Source of the DNA: Aeromonas encheleia
GTDB taxonomy: Bacteria > Pseudomonadota > Gammaproteobacteria > Enterobacterales > Aeromonadaceae
Length of the DNA stretch: 64,000 nt
Assembly: GCF_900637545.1 (NCBI RefSeq)
Contig: NZ_LR134376.1
Coordinates: forward strand, 1,693,001-1,757,000
Direction: 5' to 3'
Shown: one piece after another, positions 41,071-49,050 of the stretch
Layout: each line of letters starts with the position of its first letter
Numbering within the stretch: the stretch's first letter is position 1
Notes under the pieces: generated by a model
What the model was told of the DNA's origin: nothing
Database searches by the model: none
What the model saw: the letters and a program-made list of their open reading frames with translations, nothing else
Position numbers and translations under genes: made by a program

Positions 41071-43677
41071 TCATCTAGCTATAACCTCCCCCTTGTTAAA
41101 CCTCAATTTAAGATTCTGGCAGTATCTATCGTCAGGGTCGAGAGCTAATCCTTGCTCTATAAGCTGGCGAGCATCATTTTTTTTATCTAAATGTAATGCT
41201 AGCCACGCTATCCGAGAAAAATCAACTGCATCAGCTTCAGACTTCCTTTTGTTAACTACATCATATATTTTAGATAGTAGCTCAGTTTTTACATCTTGGT
41301 TTTCGAGCTTTAATTCTTGCGTACTGAGCATATGATTGACTTTGTTAACAACGTTTGAGAGAACAGAAAAGTCTACTTGTAAGTATTGGGATGACTCAAT
41401 GAGAGCGTGAACTTCATCAAAAGGCTCTTTTAATGAACGACATATTTCTGCCAAACTGTTCCATGCAATACATTTGTTTTCTTCTAGTTTTTCACTCTCT
41501 AGATATAAATATAGATATTTTTTTGCTTCTAACCACAAGTTTTCATCACTAGACTCATGAAGCCATCTTGATATCATTGGTAGGCACTCGTTATATGACA
41601 TACCAATTCTTTCAAGAAGTTCTTTATTACTGGAATAGTCAATTGTCGGGTTTTCTAAGGTGGATAGGAAATGTTTAACATGAGGGGCTAAAGCAATTTT
41701 ATTTATATCTGGTTTGGTTGGACCAAACCTTTGAAGCAGTTTAACATCTCCAGAAATAATGCTTTTCAATGGGCTAACATTAAGCTTTTTCTCACCAAAC
41801 ACTCTGGCTGTAAAGGGAAGTGATATAAAGTATTGGCTGTCGGTTCTAGATTGGAACTCCTCTGCCAATGAGTATTGAATGAGAGTGTCTATTGCTTTTT
41901 CAACTTCTAATGGGTCATCAATAGAACGCATTAGCACTGCTTCTAGTGCTAATCTTGATATAGCCGAGTTCCAAGAAGAAAGTGTTAAGAAAACCCTCTG
42001 GGTGCAGGGGTTTAATACTGAATATGTCCTTTCAAAAAGAGCAGTTAGGACCTCATCGCTACCAGCAATTATTTTGGGGAGCGACCCCTTCATTTGAGTT
42101 TTTGAAAGTTCTCCAAGCATTATTTTTATAATGTATGGATGTCCGGCTGATACTTTGAAAAGGTCCTCAATCTTACCTTTCGAAAGATATTTATCTACGC
42201 CTAACTGAGTAGCAGTTTGGATTATAAGCTTCTCAGATTCATCCTCAGTCATACCGTGCACATTTATTGGATAATCACCCTTAAATTCTCTTAGTCTAGT
42301 TGTTATGAGAATTTTATTCGGAAGGCGTATGTATGTGTCAAGCCACTTAAATACTTCCAATGGATTTGACGTTGTTTCAAAGTTATCAAAAACAAATAAG
42401 CATGGCCCGATTTCTGATTTAATTAGCTGATTTTGAAAGAAATCAATAGCATTGAGGTTTTTATCATTTGCTTTTTCTTTGGATAAAACAAGCTTTGCGT
42501 AATACAAGGAGATATCTTTGTTAGAGATTACATTTGCAGTGACAAGTTTCACGCCACTTGTATGAAGGTCAATATCTCTGGAACTGAACCAAATAATGGC
42601 ATCAAATCTATTCTCTTTATAAAGTCTCGGGATAACTTTCAGTGCTAATGAAGTCTTACCTATTCCCCCTCTGCCTAATAATGTTATAACCGCCCGTCTG
42701 TCATCTAGTAGTAAGGAGTGTAGATCATCTTCCAGCTCTCTTCGTTCAATGTAGTCATATGAAAGATTTGGGACGTTAGTAAAAGTTCGGTCGATATTTA
42801 ATAACTCTCCAACGCCCTCCGACTCACTAGGGGGAAGAACCCCCAAAGGAGCTAGAAATAAAGTCGAATCACCATGTTTCTTATCATCCGTCAAGTACGA
42901 TATAAGCTCATATTTTTTGTTAGTGAACCCTCCATTTGCAAGATAAAAATCAGTTAAGTCAGGATCACTCAACAACAGAGGGATTTTCTTCAGCTCTCCT
43001 ATAAATACATATACACCATCTTCTATATAGATATTATTGATTTTCTTGTATTGATCAAAAGTCTCTGATTTTTCTCCAATCTCTGTAACTCGATACTTTC
43101 CATTCAGATTTCTCTTGAGGTAGGCAGAAGGAACCTTAAGCAGAGTCAAGTTTTCTATAAGCAATAATAGACTTTTTTCTAAATGTGGTACTAACACTGA
43201 GATAGTGTTTGGAAGTAATGCTCCATGTCCACGAGTTTTATTTCTCAACTCAGTGAAAAGTTTAAACCAAGACTTGAGATCTTTCTTTTCATTATTTGTT
43301 GAATATTCTGCATTTAAAATATTTAGTGCTTTTTCAAGTTCATCAACAGCCTGAAATCTCCAGTCTTCACGAGATGTTTTCTTTGTTAGCTCTGCTTGAA
43401 AATTTCTAAATTCAGGAGACAGGTATTGTGAGGCGGTTCCTACTAATAAGTCATCGATAGCTTTGCTCCAGTCACCTACACCACTAGATCTTACTAATTC
43501 ATAAAGTATACGATACTGGTGTCTGTCCTTATCAGAAATCAATGCACTTGTGCTAATCAAAGTAATTAGCTTTGTGATAGCCTCACCTGCGACTAACAAG
43601 CTAAAAAAATATGAGAAATCGGAGTCCTCTTTTGAGACTTCAAATTTACTCTGTAATTTCCACAAGAATTTTTTCAA
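41071..43677 (-). CDS. STAND-type NTPase with HEPN-like N-terminal motif, candidate anti-phage protein
   Basis: An 868-residue protein, clearly AT-rich against its neighbours. The N-terminal 200 residues are helical and carry R145-x5-H151 (ELRNKTRGHG), the Rx4-6H pattern of HEPN RNases. A beta-rich stretch of about 120 residues follows. The STAND/NB-ARC core spans about 310-550: Walker A GRGGIGKT (335-342), Walker B CLFVFDNFE (426-434), sensor NKILITTR (454-461) and GHP (512-514). The rest is helical and TPR-like near the end (ALHLDKKNDARQLIEQGLAL). STAND proteins of this layout are often defence sensors that trigger a toxic effector. The start is TTG 43677, with AAGGA seven bases upstream. 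No partner gene is seen; function is inferred. Confidence 0.8.
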   Translation of the reverse strand: MKKFLWKLQSKFEVSKEDSDFSYFFSLLVAGEAITKLITLISTSALISDKDRHQYRILYELVRSSGVGDWSKAIDDLLVGTASQYLSPEFRNFQAELTKKTSREDWRFQAVDELEKALNILNAEYSTNNEKKDLKSWFKLFTELRNKTRGHGALLPNTISVLVPHLEKSLLLLIENLTLLKVPSAYLKRNLNGKYRVTEIGEKSETFDQYKKINNIYIEDGVYVFIGELKKIPLLLSDPDLTDFYLANGGFTNKKYELISYLTDDKKHGDSTLFLAPLGVLPPSESEGVGELLNIDRTFTNVPNLSYDYIERRELEDDLHSLLLDDRRAVITLLGRGGIGKTSLALKVIPRLYKENRFDAIIWFSSRDIDLHTSGVKLVTANVISNKDISLYYAKLVLSKEKANDKNLNAIDFFQNQLIKSEIGPCLFVFDNFETTSNPLEVFKWLDTYIRLPNKILITTRLREFKGDYPINVHGMTEDESEKLIIQTATQLGVDKYLSKGKIEDLFKVSAGHPYIIKIMLGELSKTQMKGSLPKIIAGSDEVLTALFERTYSVLNPCTQRVFLTLSSWNSAISRLALEAVLMRSIDDPLEVEKAIDTLIQYSLAEEFQSRTDSQYFISLPFTARVFGEKKLNVSPLKSIISGDVKLLQRFGPTKPDINKIALAPHVKHFLSTLENPTIDYSSNKELLERIGMSYNECLPMISRWLHESSDENLWLEAKKYLYLYLESEKLEENKCIAWNSLAEICRSLKEPFDEVHALIESSQYLQVDFSVLSNVVNKVNHMLSTQELKLENQDVKTELLSKIYDVVNKRKSEADAVDFSRIAWLALHLDKKNDARQLIEQGLALDPDDRYCQNLKLRFNKGEVIAR

Positions 43678-43723
43678 AGTAGATTCCTTATTCTTAAGTT
43701 TGTAAAATATGTTGGGAATATTT

Positions 43724-43751
43724 CATATAAAGTTCATTGGATGTTGATCAA
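43724..43751 (-). promoter_or_regulatory. Candidate promoter of the STAND gene
   Basis: On the minus strand TTGATC (43746-43751) and TATATG (43724-43729) are 16 bases apart, about 50 bases before the start codon. A second pair (TTGACC and TATATT, 15 apart) lies just upstream. Confidence 0.4.
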
Positions 43752-43786
43752 TATAATGAGAAATATAAGTGGTCAATTTTCTTTGT

Positions 43787-43894
43787 TTAAATTTGCTCTA
43801 TAGGGATTATTTGGTTAGCCACTAAGATAGCTACCGCACGGATTTCAGCTTCCGTTGTGCTGCCTTCAAGCAGAATTGAAGAGGATTGAACCAT
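43787..43894 (-). CDS. Possible 35-residue protein or gene remnant upstream of the STAND gene
   Basis: A short frame on the same strand as the STAND gene begins at ATG 43894 with GGGAG about five bases upstream. It encodes MVQSSSILLEGSTTEAEIRA and ends ...NQIIPIEQI. The end looks cut short where the AT-rich sequence begins. It could be a small partner, the remnant of a larger gene, or chance. Confidence 0.3.
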   Translation of the reverse strand: MVQSSSILLEGSTTEAEIRAVAILVANQIIPIEQI

Positions 43895-44084
43895 CGTCAC
43901 TCCCTATCTGCTTTTGGGGCTCTGAGGGTCGGATGAGTAGGTTACCAAGTGTGTATCCCGTTGTTGAGCGAAACGTTTTACATGGGCGGGGGATTTAAGC
44001 GCATTTTTGATGGGGATCAGAAATCGAGGAGAGCAGGCAGCTCGAAACAAGGCATTATGCTGAGAAACAGGGTAGGCCGTTGGC

Positions 44085-45167
44085 TCAATACCCCGTCATT
44101 TCCAGATAGCCGACCCCCTTGGCATCTCCTTCCACAATCACAGCCCCCTCCCAGTAGTCGAAACGGCCCGTCATGGCCTGATTGGGCTGACGTGCCTTAA
44201 TAACGAGATTCAAATCGGCGGCCTTAAGCTGCCACTCGACGGGGTAGTCTTGGCCCTTGGGGCCGCGCCAGGTTTTGCCCGGGGTGAGAACGATGGTGTC
44301 AGGCGACAGTAGCCGGCTGCTGCCGTCCGGCTCAATCAGGATGCCGTAGCGGTTCTCGGGCTGGTTTTCGGGATTGGCGCGGCCCGGTTTGGTGCGCAGG
44401 CGAAACAGCATCAGCTCGCGGCCATCGGCAAGTTGCAGCGAGAACCAGTCCCAGCCCGATTGCCACTCGGCCAATACCGAGCTGCTCCACTCGTGATCGA
44501 ACCAGCCCTGACCGCTCACTTTGCGGGCCTCGCCATCGATGCTGAGGGTGCCCTCCAGCGCCAAGCGCGGGTAGGAATAGTAGAAGGAGGCGTTGCCCGG
44601 GCTCTTCTCGCTGTAACCCGCCTTGCCCTGCAGCACCGCGGGTTTGCGGGCACTCACCCGCAGCCTGAGCTGGCCAATTTCGCTGTCGATGTTGAGCTCT
44701 GCCGGGAAGAGCGCCGCCCCCTCGGACGTCAGTGCCCACTCCTTCAGCCAATAGTCGCCGCCACTGGCGCCCGCCAGCCCCGGCCCCTGGCGGCTGGTGC
44801 GCTCGTCTTGCAAGTGTTTGCCGGTGGCGAGATCCGTGATGGCGAACTGAGCCAGCCAGAGTTGGGGCGCAAGCCAGGGATTGTCCGAGGCAATCTGCCG
44901 CTTCATGCCCTGACGAAAAAGTGTCCACTGCAGGCCATATTCGCGCCCCTGCTCGTCTTTGAGGTTGCCGGTGAGATACCACCACTCGGAGCGGTAGTCC
45001 GGGTGGGCGTCGTGATCGGCAGGTAGCTGTATGGGTTGGTTGGGCAAGGCTTTTTTGAAGTGATCGCCGCCATCCCCCAGCAGGTTGCCGAGATCCTGGG
45101 CTTGAACACTGGTGCCTAGCACGGCAAGCAGGGCGGCCAGCAGGTTGGCCCGCAGTAAACACTTCAT
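44085..45167 (-). CDS. AttH/CrtC-like secreted lipocalin-domain protein
   Basis: A 360-residue protein with a Sec signal peptide (MKCLLRANLLAALLAVLG, cleavage near VQA-QD). It has the tandem lipocalin-like domains of the AttH and carotenoid-hydratase (CrtC) family (SEWWYLTGNL, GWFDHEWSSSVLAEWQSGWDWFSLQL). It is the third gene of an operon with an ABC ATPase and permease; the ATG overlaps the permease stop by four bases. In Agrobacterium the attH product accompanies a similar transporter. It probably binds or carries a hydrophobic ligand in the periplasm. Hydratase activity is doubtful. Confidence 0.85.
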   Translation of the reverse strand: MKCLLRANLLAALLAVLGTSVQAQDLGNLLGDGGDHFKKALPNQPIQLPADHDAHPDYRSEWWYLTGNLKDEQGREYGLQWTLFRQGMKRQIASDNPWLAPQLWLAQFAITDLATGKHLQDERTSRQGPGLAGASGGDYWLKEWALTSEGAALFPAELNIDSEIGQLRLRVSARKPAVLQGKAGYSEKSPGNASFYYSYPRLALEGTLSIDGEARKVSGQGWFDHEWSSSVLAEWQSGWDWFSLQLADGRELMLFRLRTKPGRANPENQPENRYGILIEPDGSSRLLSPDTIVLTPGKTWRGPKGQDYPVEWQLKAADLNLVIKARQPNQAMTGRFDYWEGAVIVEGDAKGVGYLEMTGY

Positions 45168-47572
45168 ATCACTCTCCTTGCCGCATACCAGGAAGCCAGG
45201 GCTCCACACACCGGCGCCAGCAGCAGGGCCGTGATGGCGTGAGCGGGGGCGGGTTCGAAGGTGAGGGTCCAGCCGAAGGCGCGGGGGTTGACCACGGCGA
45301 TCAGCACCCAGGCCAGGCCATAGCCCACCGGCAGGGCCAGCAGCGCCGTGAGTAGCCCCAGACCCGCCCCTTGCCACACCAGCAGCAGGCGGCAGCGGCG
45401 AGGGCTCAGGCCCAGACTCTGCAGGGTCTGCAATTCGGCGCGGCGGGCCAGCCCCAGCACCATAAAGGCGGAGCCGATCCCGACGAAGGCTATCCCTAAG
45501 ATCAGCAGCTTGAGCAGCTCGGTGACCACGAAGGTCTGATCGAACACCTTGAGCGCCGCGGCGTGGATGGCGGGGGCGGGCAGCAGATTGAGCCGCTCGC
45601 CGAACTGGGCGCGCAGCGCATCGGCCAGCCGCTCGGGCGTCTTGCTAAAGAGCGCGAGGGACTGCACCGGTCCCTGCTCGAAGGCATGCAGGAGCTGCCC
45701 CTTGTCGCTGCCGTAATCCTGATAGACGCCGGTGACCAGAACTTGTCGTGGGCCTGCCTCATCCGTTATCTCGAGCGTCTGGCCCACCCTGACCCCGAGC
45801 CGCACCGTCAGCGGCTCGCTCGCCAGCACCTCATTGTGTTTTTCCGGCCAGCGTCCGGTCAGCAGGGGATAGGCCGCCTGGAGCGGCGGGATAAAGTCCA
45901 TCTGGGCCCACTCTATCGGCTCCCCCTGCCAGCGGGCGGGCCGGACCGCACGGCGCGAGGCCAGCTCCACCAACCGGTTGGCGAGGATGGCGTCCAGGGT
46001 CTCTTGGCTCAGGCTGCCCCTGCTGCCCGCCGCTCCCTTGGGGGCGCTGACATAGAGATCGGCGGCGAGGCGCTGGTTCAGCCAGCTCTCCACGCTGCTG
46101 CGAAAGCTCGACACCATGACCCCGATGCCGATGGCCGCGGCGATGGCCAGTTGCAGCGCCATCACGGCGATGGCGGTGCGATCCAGATGATATTGGGTCT
46201 CGGCCACCGCCAGCCTGGCGGTCAGGCCGCTGCGGCCATGGCTGCGCAACTTGCCGAGCAGCCAGCGCAGGGCGTCCGGCAGCCAGAGCGCCATGGCCAG
46301 CAGCCAGCCGCCGGCGATAAGCAGGGCGCCCGGCAGGCCAGTCTGGGGCAGGGCGAGGCAGAGCGCGCACAGCAGCAGTATGGCCAGCGCCAGCAGGCGT
46401 CTGCGCCCCGGGTGGCTGGCGGGGCGGCTGTTGCCTTCGCGAAGGGCCAAGGGGGATTGGCGCAGCAGTTGCCACCAGCCGGGCAGGTTGGCGGCGAGCG
46501 TGCCGAGCAGGCCGATGGCGATGGCCTTGAACAGGCTGATGGGGGAGAGACGCAGCAGATCGATGGGATTGGGGCCGTAGAGATCCGCCAGCGCCTGGGT
46601 CAGCTGCCCCATCAGGGCCAGGGCCAGCAGGCTGCCGAGCAGCAGGCCGAGCAGGGTACCGAGGGAGGCCAGCAGCATCAGCTCCAGCCCCAGCCAGCGC
46701 AGCACCCGGCGCGGTGGCAACCCCAGGATGATCAGCTGGGCGAGCTGGGGACGGCGTACGCTCTGCACGAAGCGCTGGGCGTTGAACACCAGAAACAGCC
46801 CCACCGCCATGGCGAGCAGGGAGAGGGCGCTGAGGTTCAGGGCCAGGGCATCGCCGAGCTGGCTGGCATCGAGCGCCGGGCTGATGGGTTCGAGCCACAG
46901 GGGCTTATTGGGGAGATAGGCTTGCAGGGCGGCCTGCAGGGCGCGGGCCCGGGGATCCGTCAGTTTGAACAGGATGCGATCCAGCCGTCCGTCCTTGCCA
47001 AGCAGGGGCTGCGCCAGGCCTATGTCGGTGAGCAGCAACCGATCCATGGGCACTGGGCCCGGGGTGAAGGTGCCCGCCAGGCTGAGGGTGAGCCGGCGCT
47101 CGCCCAGCAGGAAGGTGCGGGACTGGCCCTGGCGCCAGTCGAGGCGCTCGGCCTCGGGCGCCGCCAGCCAGATGCTGTCGGCCCGGCCGAAGGGGGCCTC
47201 CGTCGCCTGGGGCGCCAGGGTAAAGAGCGGGGCCAGGGGGCCGGGATTGAAGAGATCCAGCCCCAGCAGCTGGAAGCTGCGACCCTGCTCGTCTTTGAGC
47301 CAGGCGTGCACCTGGGGCATGGCGTCCAGCTCGCGCTGGCCACGCACCAGCTTGACGTAGAGCGACTCATCCAGCCCGCCGCCCGGGGCCAGCCGATAGT
47401 TGGCATCCCCCGCCAGCTGGGTGCGGGCGGCGACGAAGTTGGTCTTGGCGCTGTGGTTGAGCAGGTCGATGGCGACCACCAGCGAGACCCCCAGCATCAG
47501 CCCGGTCAGGCTCATCAGCAGCAGCCAGGGGTGCCAGCGATAGAGCCGCAGCAGCGCCTTTAGCGGCAGCAT
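45164..47572 (-). CDS. FtsX/MacB-type ABC transporter permease
   Basis: An 802-residue permease with a first helix (LLLMSLTGLMLGVSLVVAI), a large periplasmic domain and two FtsX-type four-helix blocks. Helical stretches are LSLLAMAVGLFLVFNAQRF, LLASLGTLLGLLLGSLLAL, and later ILGIAFVGIGSAFMVLGLA. Such permeases move lipids or lipoproteins out of the inner membrane. It follows the ATPase by 24 bases and overlaps the AttH gene. The ligand is unknown. Confidence 0.88.
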   Translation of the reverse strand: MLPLKALLRLYRWHPWLLLMSLTGLMLGVSLVVAIDLLNHSAKTNFVAARTQLAGDANYRLAPGGGLDESLYVKLVRGQRELDAMPQVHAWLKDEQGRSFQLLGLDLFNPGPLAPLFTLAPQATEAPFGRADSIWLAAPEAERLDWRQGQSRTFLLGERRLTLSLAGTFTPGPVPMDRLLLTDIGLAQPLLGKDGRLDRILFKLTDPRARALQAALQAYLPNKPLWLEPISPALDASQLGDALALNLSALSLLAMAVGLFLVFNAQRFVQSVRRPQLAQLIILGLPPRRVLRWLGLELMLLASLGTLLGLLLGSLLALALMGQLTQALADLYGPNPIDLLRLSPISLFKAIAIGLLGTLAANLPGWWQLLRQSPLALREGNSRPASHPGRRRLLALAILLLCALCLALPQTGLPGALLIAGGWLLAMALWLPDALRWLLGKLRSHGRSGLTARLAVAETQYHLDRTAIAVMALQLAIAAAIGIGVMVSSFRSSVESWLNQRLAADLYVSAPKGAAGSRGSLSQETLDAILANRLVELASRRAVRPARWQGEPIEWAQMDFIPPLQAAYPLLTGRWPEKHNEVLASEPLTVRLGVRVGQTLEITDEAGPRQVLVTGVYQDYGSDKGQLLHAFEQGPVQSLALFSKTPERLADALRAQFGERLNLLPAPAIHAAALKVFDQTFVVTELLKLLILGIAFVGIGSAFMVLGLARRAELQTLQSLGLSPRRCRLLLVWQGAGLGLLTALLALPVGYGLAWVLIAVVNPRAFGWTLTFEPAPAHAITALLLAPVCGALASWYAARRVI

Positions 47573-47596
47573 GTGATGCCCTCAGGAAGAGAGGAT

Positions 47597-48277
47597 TCAA
47601 TCATGGCGTGGCCCCTTGAGCTGCACCAACTGACCCCCTTCGAGGCGCAGCACCCTGTCCGCCAGCGCGGCATAGGCGGGGTTGTGGCTCACCAGCAGGA
47701 GGCCGGCGCCTGTCTCCCTGACCGCCTCCATCATCAGCGCCATCACCTGCTCGGCGTTGTGCTCATCGAGACTGCCGGTGGGCTCATCGGCCAGCAGCCA
47801 CTGGGGTCGGTGAATGAGGGCGCGGGCCAGGGCCACCCGCTGGCGCTGACCGCCGGAGAGCTGCTCCGGCCAGGCGTGGCGTTTATCCTCCAGGCCGAGA
47901 CGCGCGAGCAGCTTATCCAGCACGGCCGGCTCGCGGGGCAGGCCGTTGATCTCCAGCGGCAGGCTGAGGTTTTCTTGCACGTTGAGGGTCGGCAGCAGGT
48001 TGAAATCCTGATAGACGATGCCGAAGTGGCGACCGCGCAGCCGGGCCCGCTCATCCGGTGACTGCCGATCGAGCCGGGTCTCCCCCAGCCAGATCTCGCC
48101 GCCATCGGGCGGGATCAGGCCCGCGATCAGGTTGAGCAGAGTCGACTTGCCGCAACCGCTCTGCCCCAGCAGCAGGCAGGTCTCGCCGGCGGCGAGGCAC
48201 AGATCCAGGCCGTGAAACAGGGGCAGGCGTTCGCTGCCGTTGTCGAAGCTCTTTGAGAGGTCACGCAGGATCAGCAT
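47597..48277 (-). CDS. LolD/MacB-type ABC transporter ATP-binding protein
   Basis: A 226-residue ATPase. Walker A is GQSGCGKST, the signature SGGQRQRVALARAL, Walker B LLADEPTGSLD and the H-loop LLVSHNP. It belongs to the LolD/FtsE/MacB class that serves FtsX-type permeases. It starts the operon with the permease and AttH-like protein; the set looks like an envelope lipid or hydrophobic-compound exporter. Confidence 0.9.
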   Translation of the reverse strand: MLILRDLSKSFDNGSERLPLFHGLDLCLAAGETCLLLGQSGCGKSTLLNLIAGLIPPDGGEIWLGETRLDRQSPDERARLRGRHFGIVYQDFNLLPTLNVQENLSLPLEINGLPREPAVLDKLLARLGLEDKRHAWPEQLSGGQRQRVALARALIHRPQWLLADEPTGSLDEHNAEQVMALMMEAVRETGAGLLLVSHNPAYAALADRVLRLEGGQLVQLKGPRHD

Positions 48278-48417
48278 GGGATAACCGGTTGATGGTCAAT
48301 GGCTTTCACTATGCCAGTTAGTGATCGGGCCTGCAAAAGGGATGAGGATCCTTGCTGGATCCCGCTCGCCAGAGGTGGTTAGAATAGGGGTCTCCATGGG
48401 GCACAGGATGAGCAAGG

Positions 48418-48885
48418 ATGTTACACAAGCAAGTCAGTTTTATCATCGATAGCAAGGGCACCAAGCAGGCGGCCGTCGTGCCCATCGATATTTATAACGA
48501 GCTGATGACCCTGCAGAAGGCGCTCTCCGACAACAAGCCGGGGGAGCGCGAGCTCTACCACTTCAACGGCAAGGGGGCGGAAGCCCACGGTTATCCGGTC
48601 GGCAAGCGGCAAAATCCCGGCTTCATGGTGCAGGCCGGCTCCACCGCCAACGGGGAAGATGCCGCCTCCCTGCGCGAGGCGGTGATCGAGCTGCGCCAGG
48701 AGCTGCTGGCCAAGGGAGTGCTCAGCACCCGCAGCGAGGGCGGCCTGGTGTTCATCGCCGATCAGCTGTTCAACAGCCCCAGCCTGGCCGCCAGCCTGGT
48801 GGCGGGCAACAACAGAAGCGGCCTGGATGCCTGGCAGAACAGCGCCGGTTATACCCTCAAGCAATCCGGGTTCGGCAAGAAATAG
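48418..48885 (+). CDS. DUF4357-domain protein
   Basis: A 155-residue protein. The N-terminal 40 residues (HKQVSFIIDSKGTKQAAVVP, IDIYNELMTL) look like a Phd/antitoxin-type fold. The C-terminal two thirds match DUF4357 (GKGAEAHGYPV, GFMVQAGSTA, FIADQLFNSPSLAASLV, GNNRSGLDAWQN). This module is often linked to restriction or GIY-YIG proteins, but no such partner is here. The function is unknown. ATG 48418 lacks a strong ribosome site. Confidence 0.75.
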   Translation: MLHKQVSFIIDSKGTKQAAVVPIDIYNELMTLQKALSDNKPGERELYHFNGKGAEAHGYPVGKRQNPGFMVQAGSTANGEDAASLREAVIELRQELLAKGVLSTRSEGGLVFIADQLFNSPSLAASLVAGNNRSGLDAWQNSAGYTLKQSGFGKK

Positions 48886-49050
48886 CCCCGATATCGGGCC
48901 CTGTCCGGGGCCCTATTTGTCACGTTTCCACCCTGGTTGACACCGCTCATCTCCCCGGGCAGTGATGCCGAAAAGCCTGATATAAATACGATTTATTTTG
49001 ATATCCGCTGCTAGCATCAATGCCAGATGGTTCTCAAGAGAAGAGCATTC

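Larger units (their letters stand above)
43678..44084. other. Right flank of the AT-rich island
   Basis: About 400 bases upstream of the STAND gene. The first 120 are very AT-rich and hold its promoter. Then comes a short reading frame (43787-43894) and about 190 bases of mixed composition without a supported gene. The AttH gene ends at 44085 with no terminator visible in this flank, as if sequence had been inserted or replaced there. Confidence 0.55.

Noticed and set aside
40734..44084. Direct repeats flanking the AT-rich island
   Set aside because: By eye no shared word longer than a few bases stands out between the two flanks; an alignment could still find one.
43949..44200. 83-residue plus-strand frame at the right edge of the island
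   Set aside because: It overlaps the end of the AttH-like gene on the other strand and shows no homology or ribosome site that I can recognise.
45563..47563. 666-residue plus-strand open frame opposite the permease
   Set aside because: It is a shadow frame, very rich in Gln and Gly, and lies antisense to a clear FtsX-type permease.
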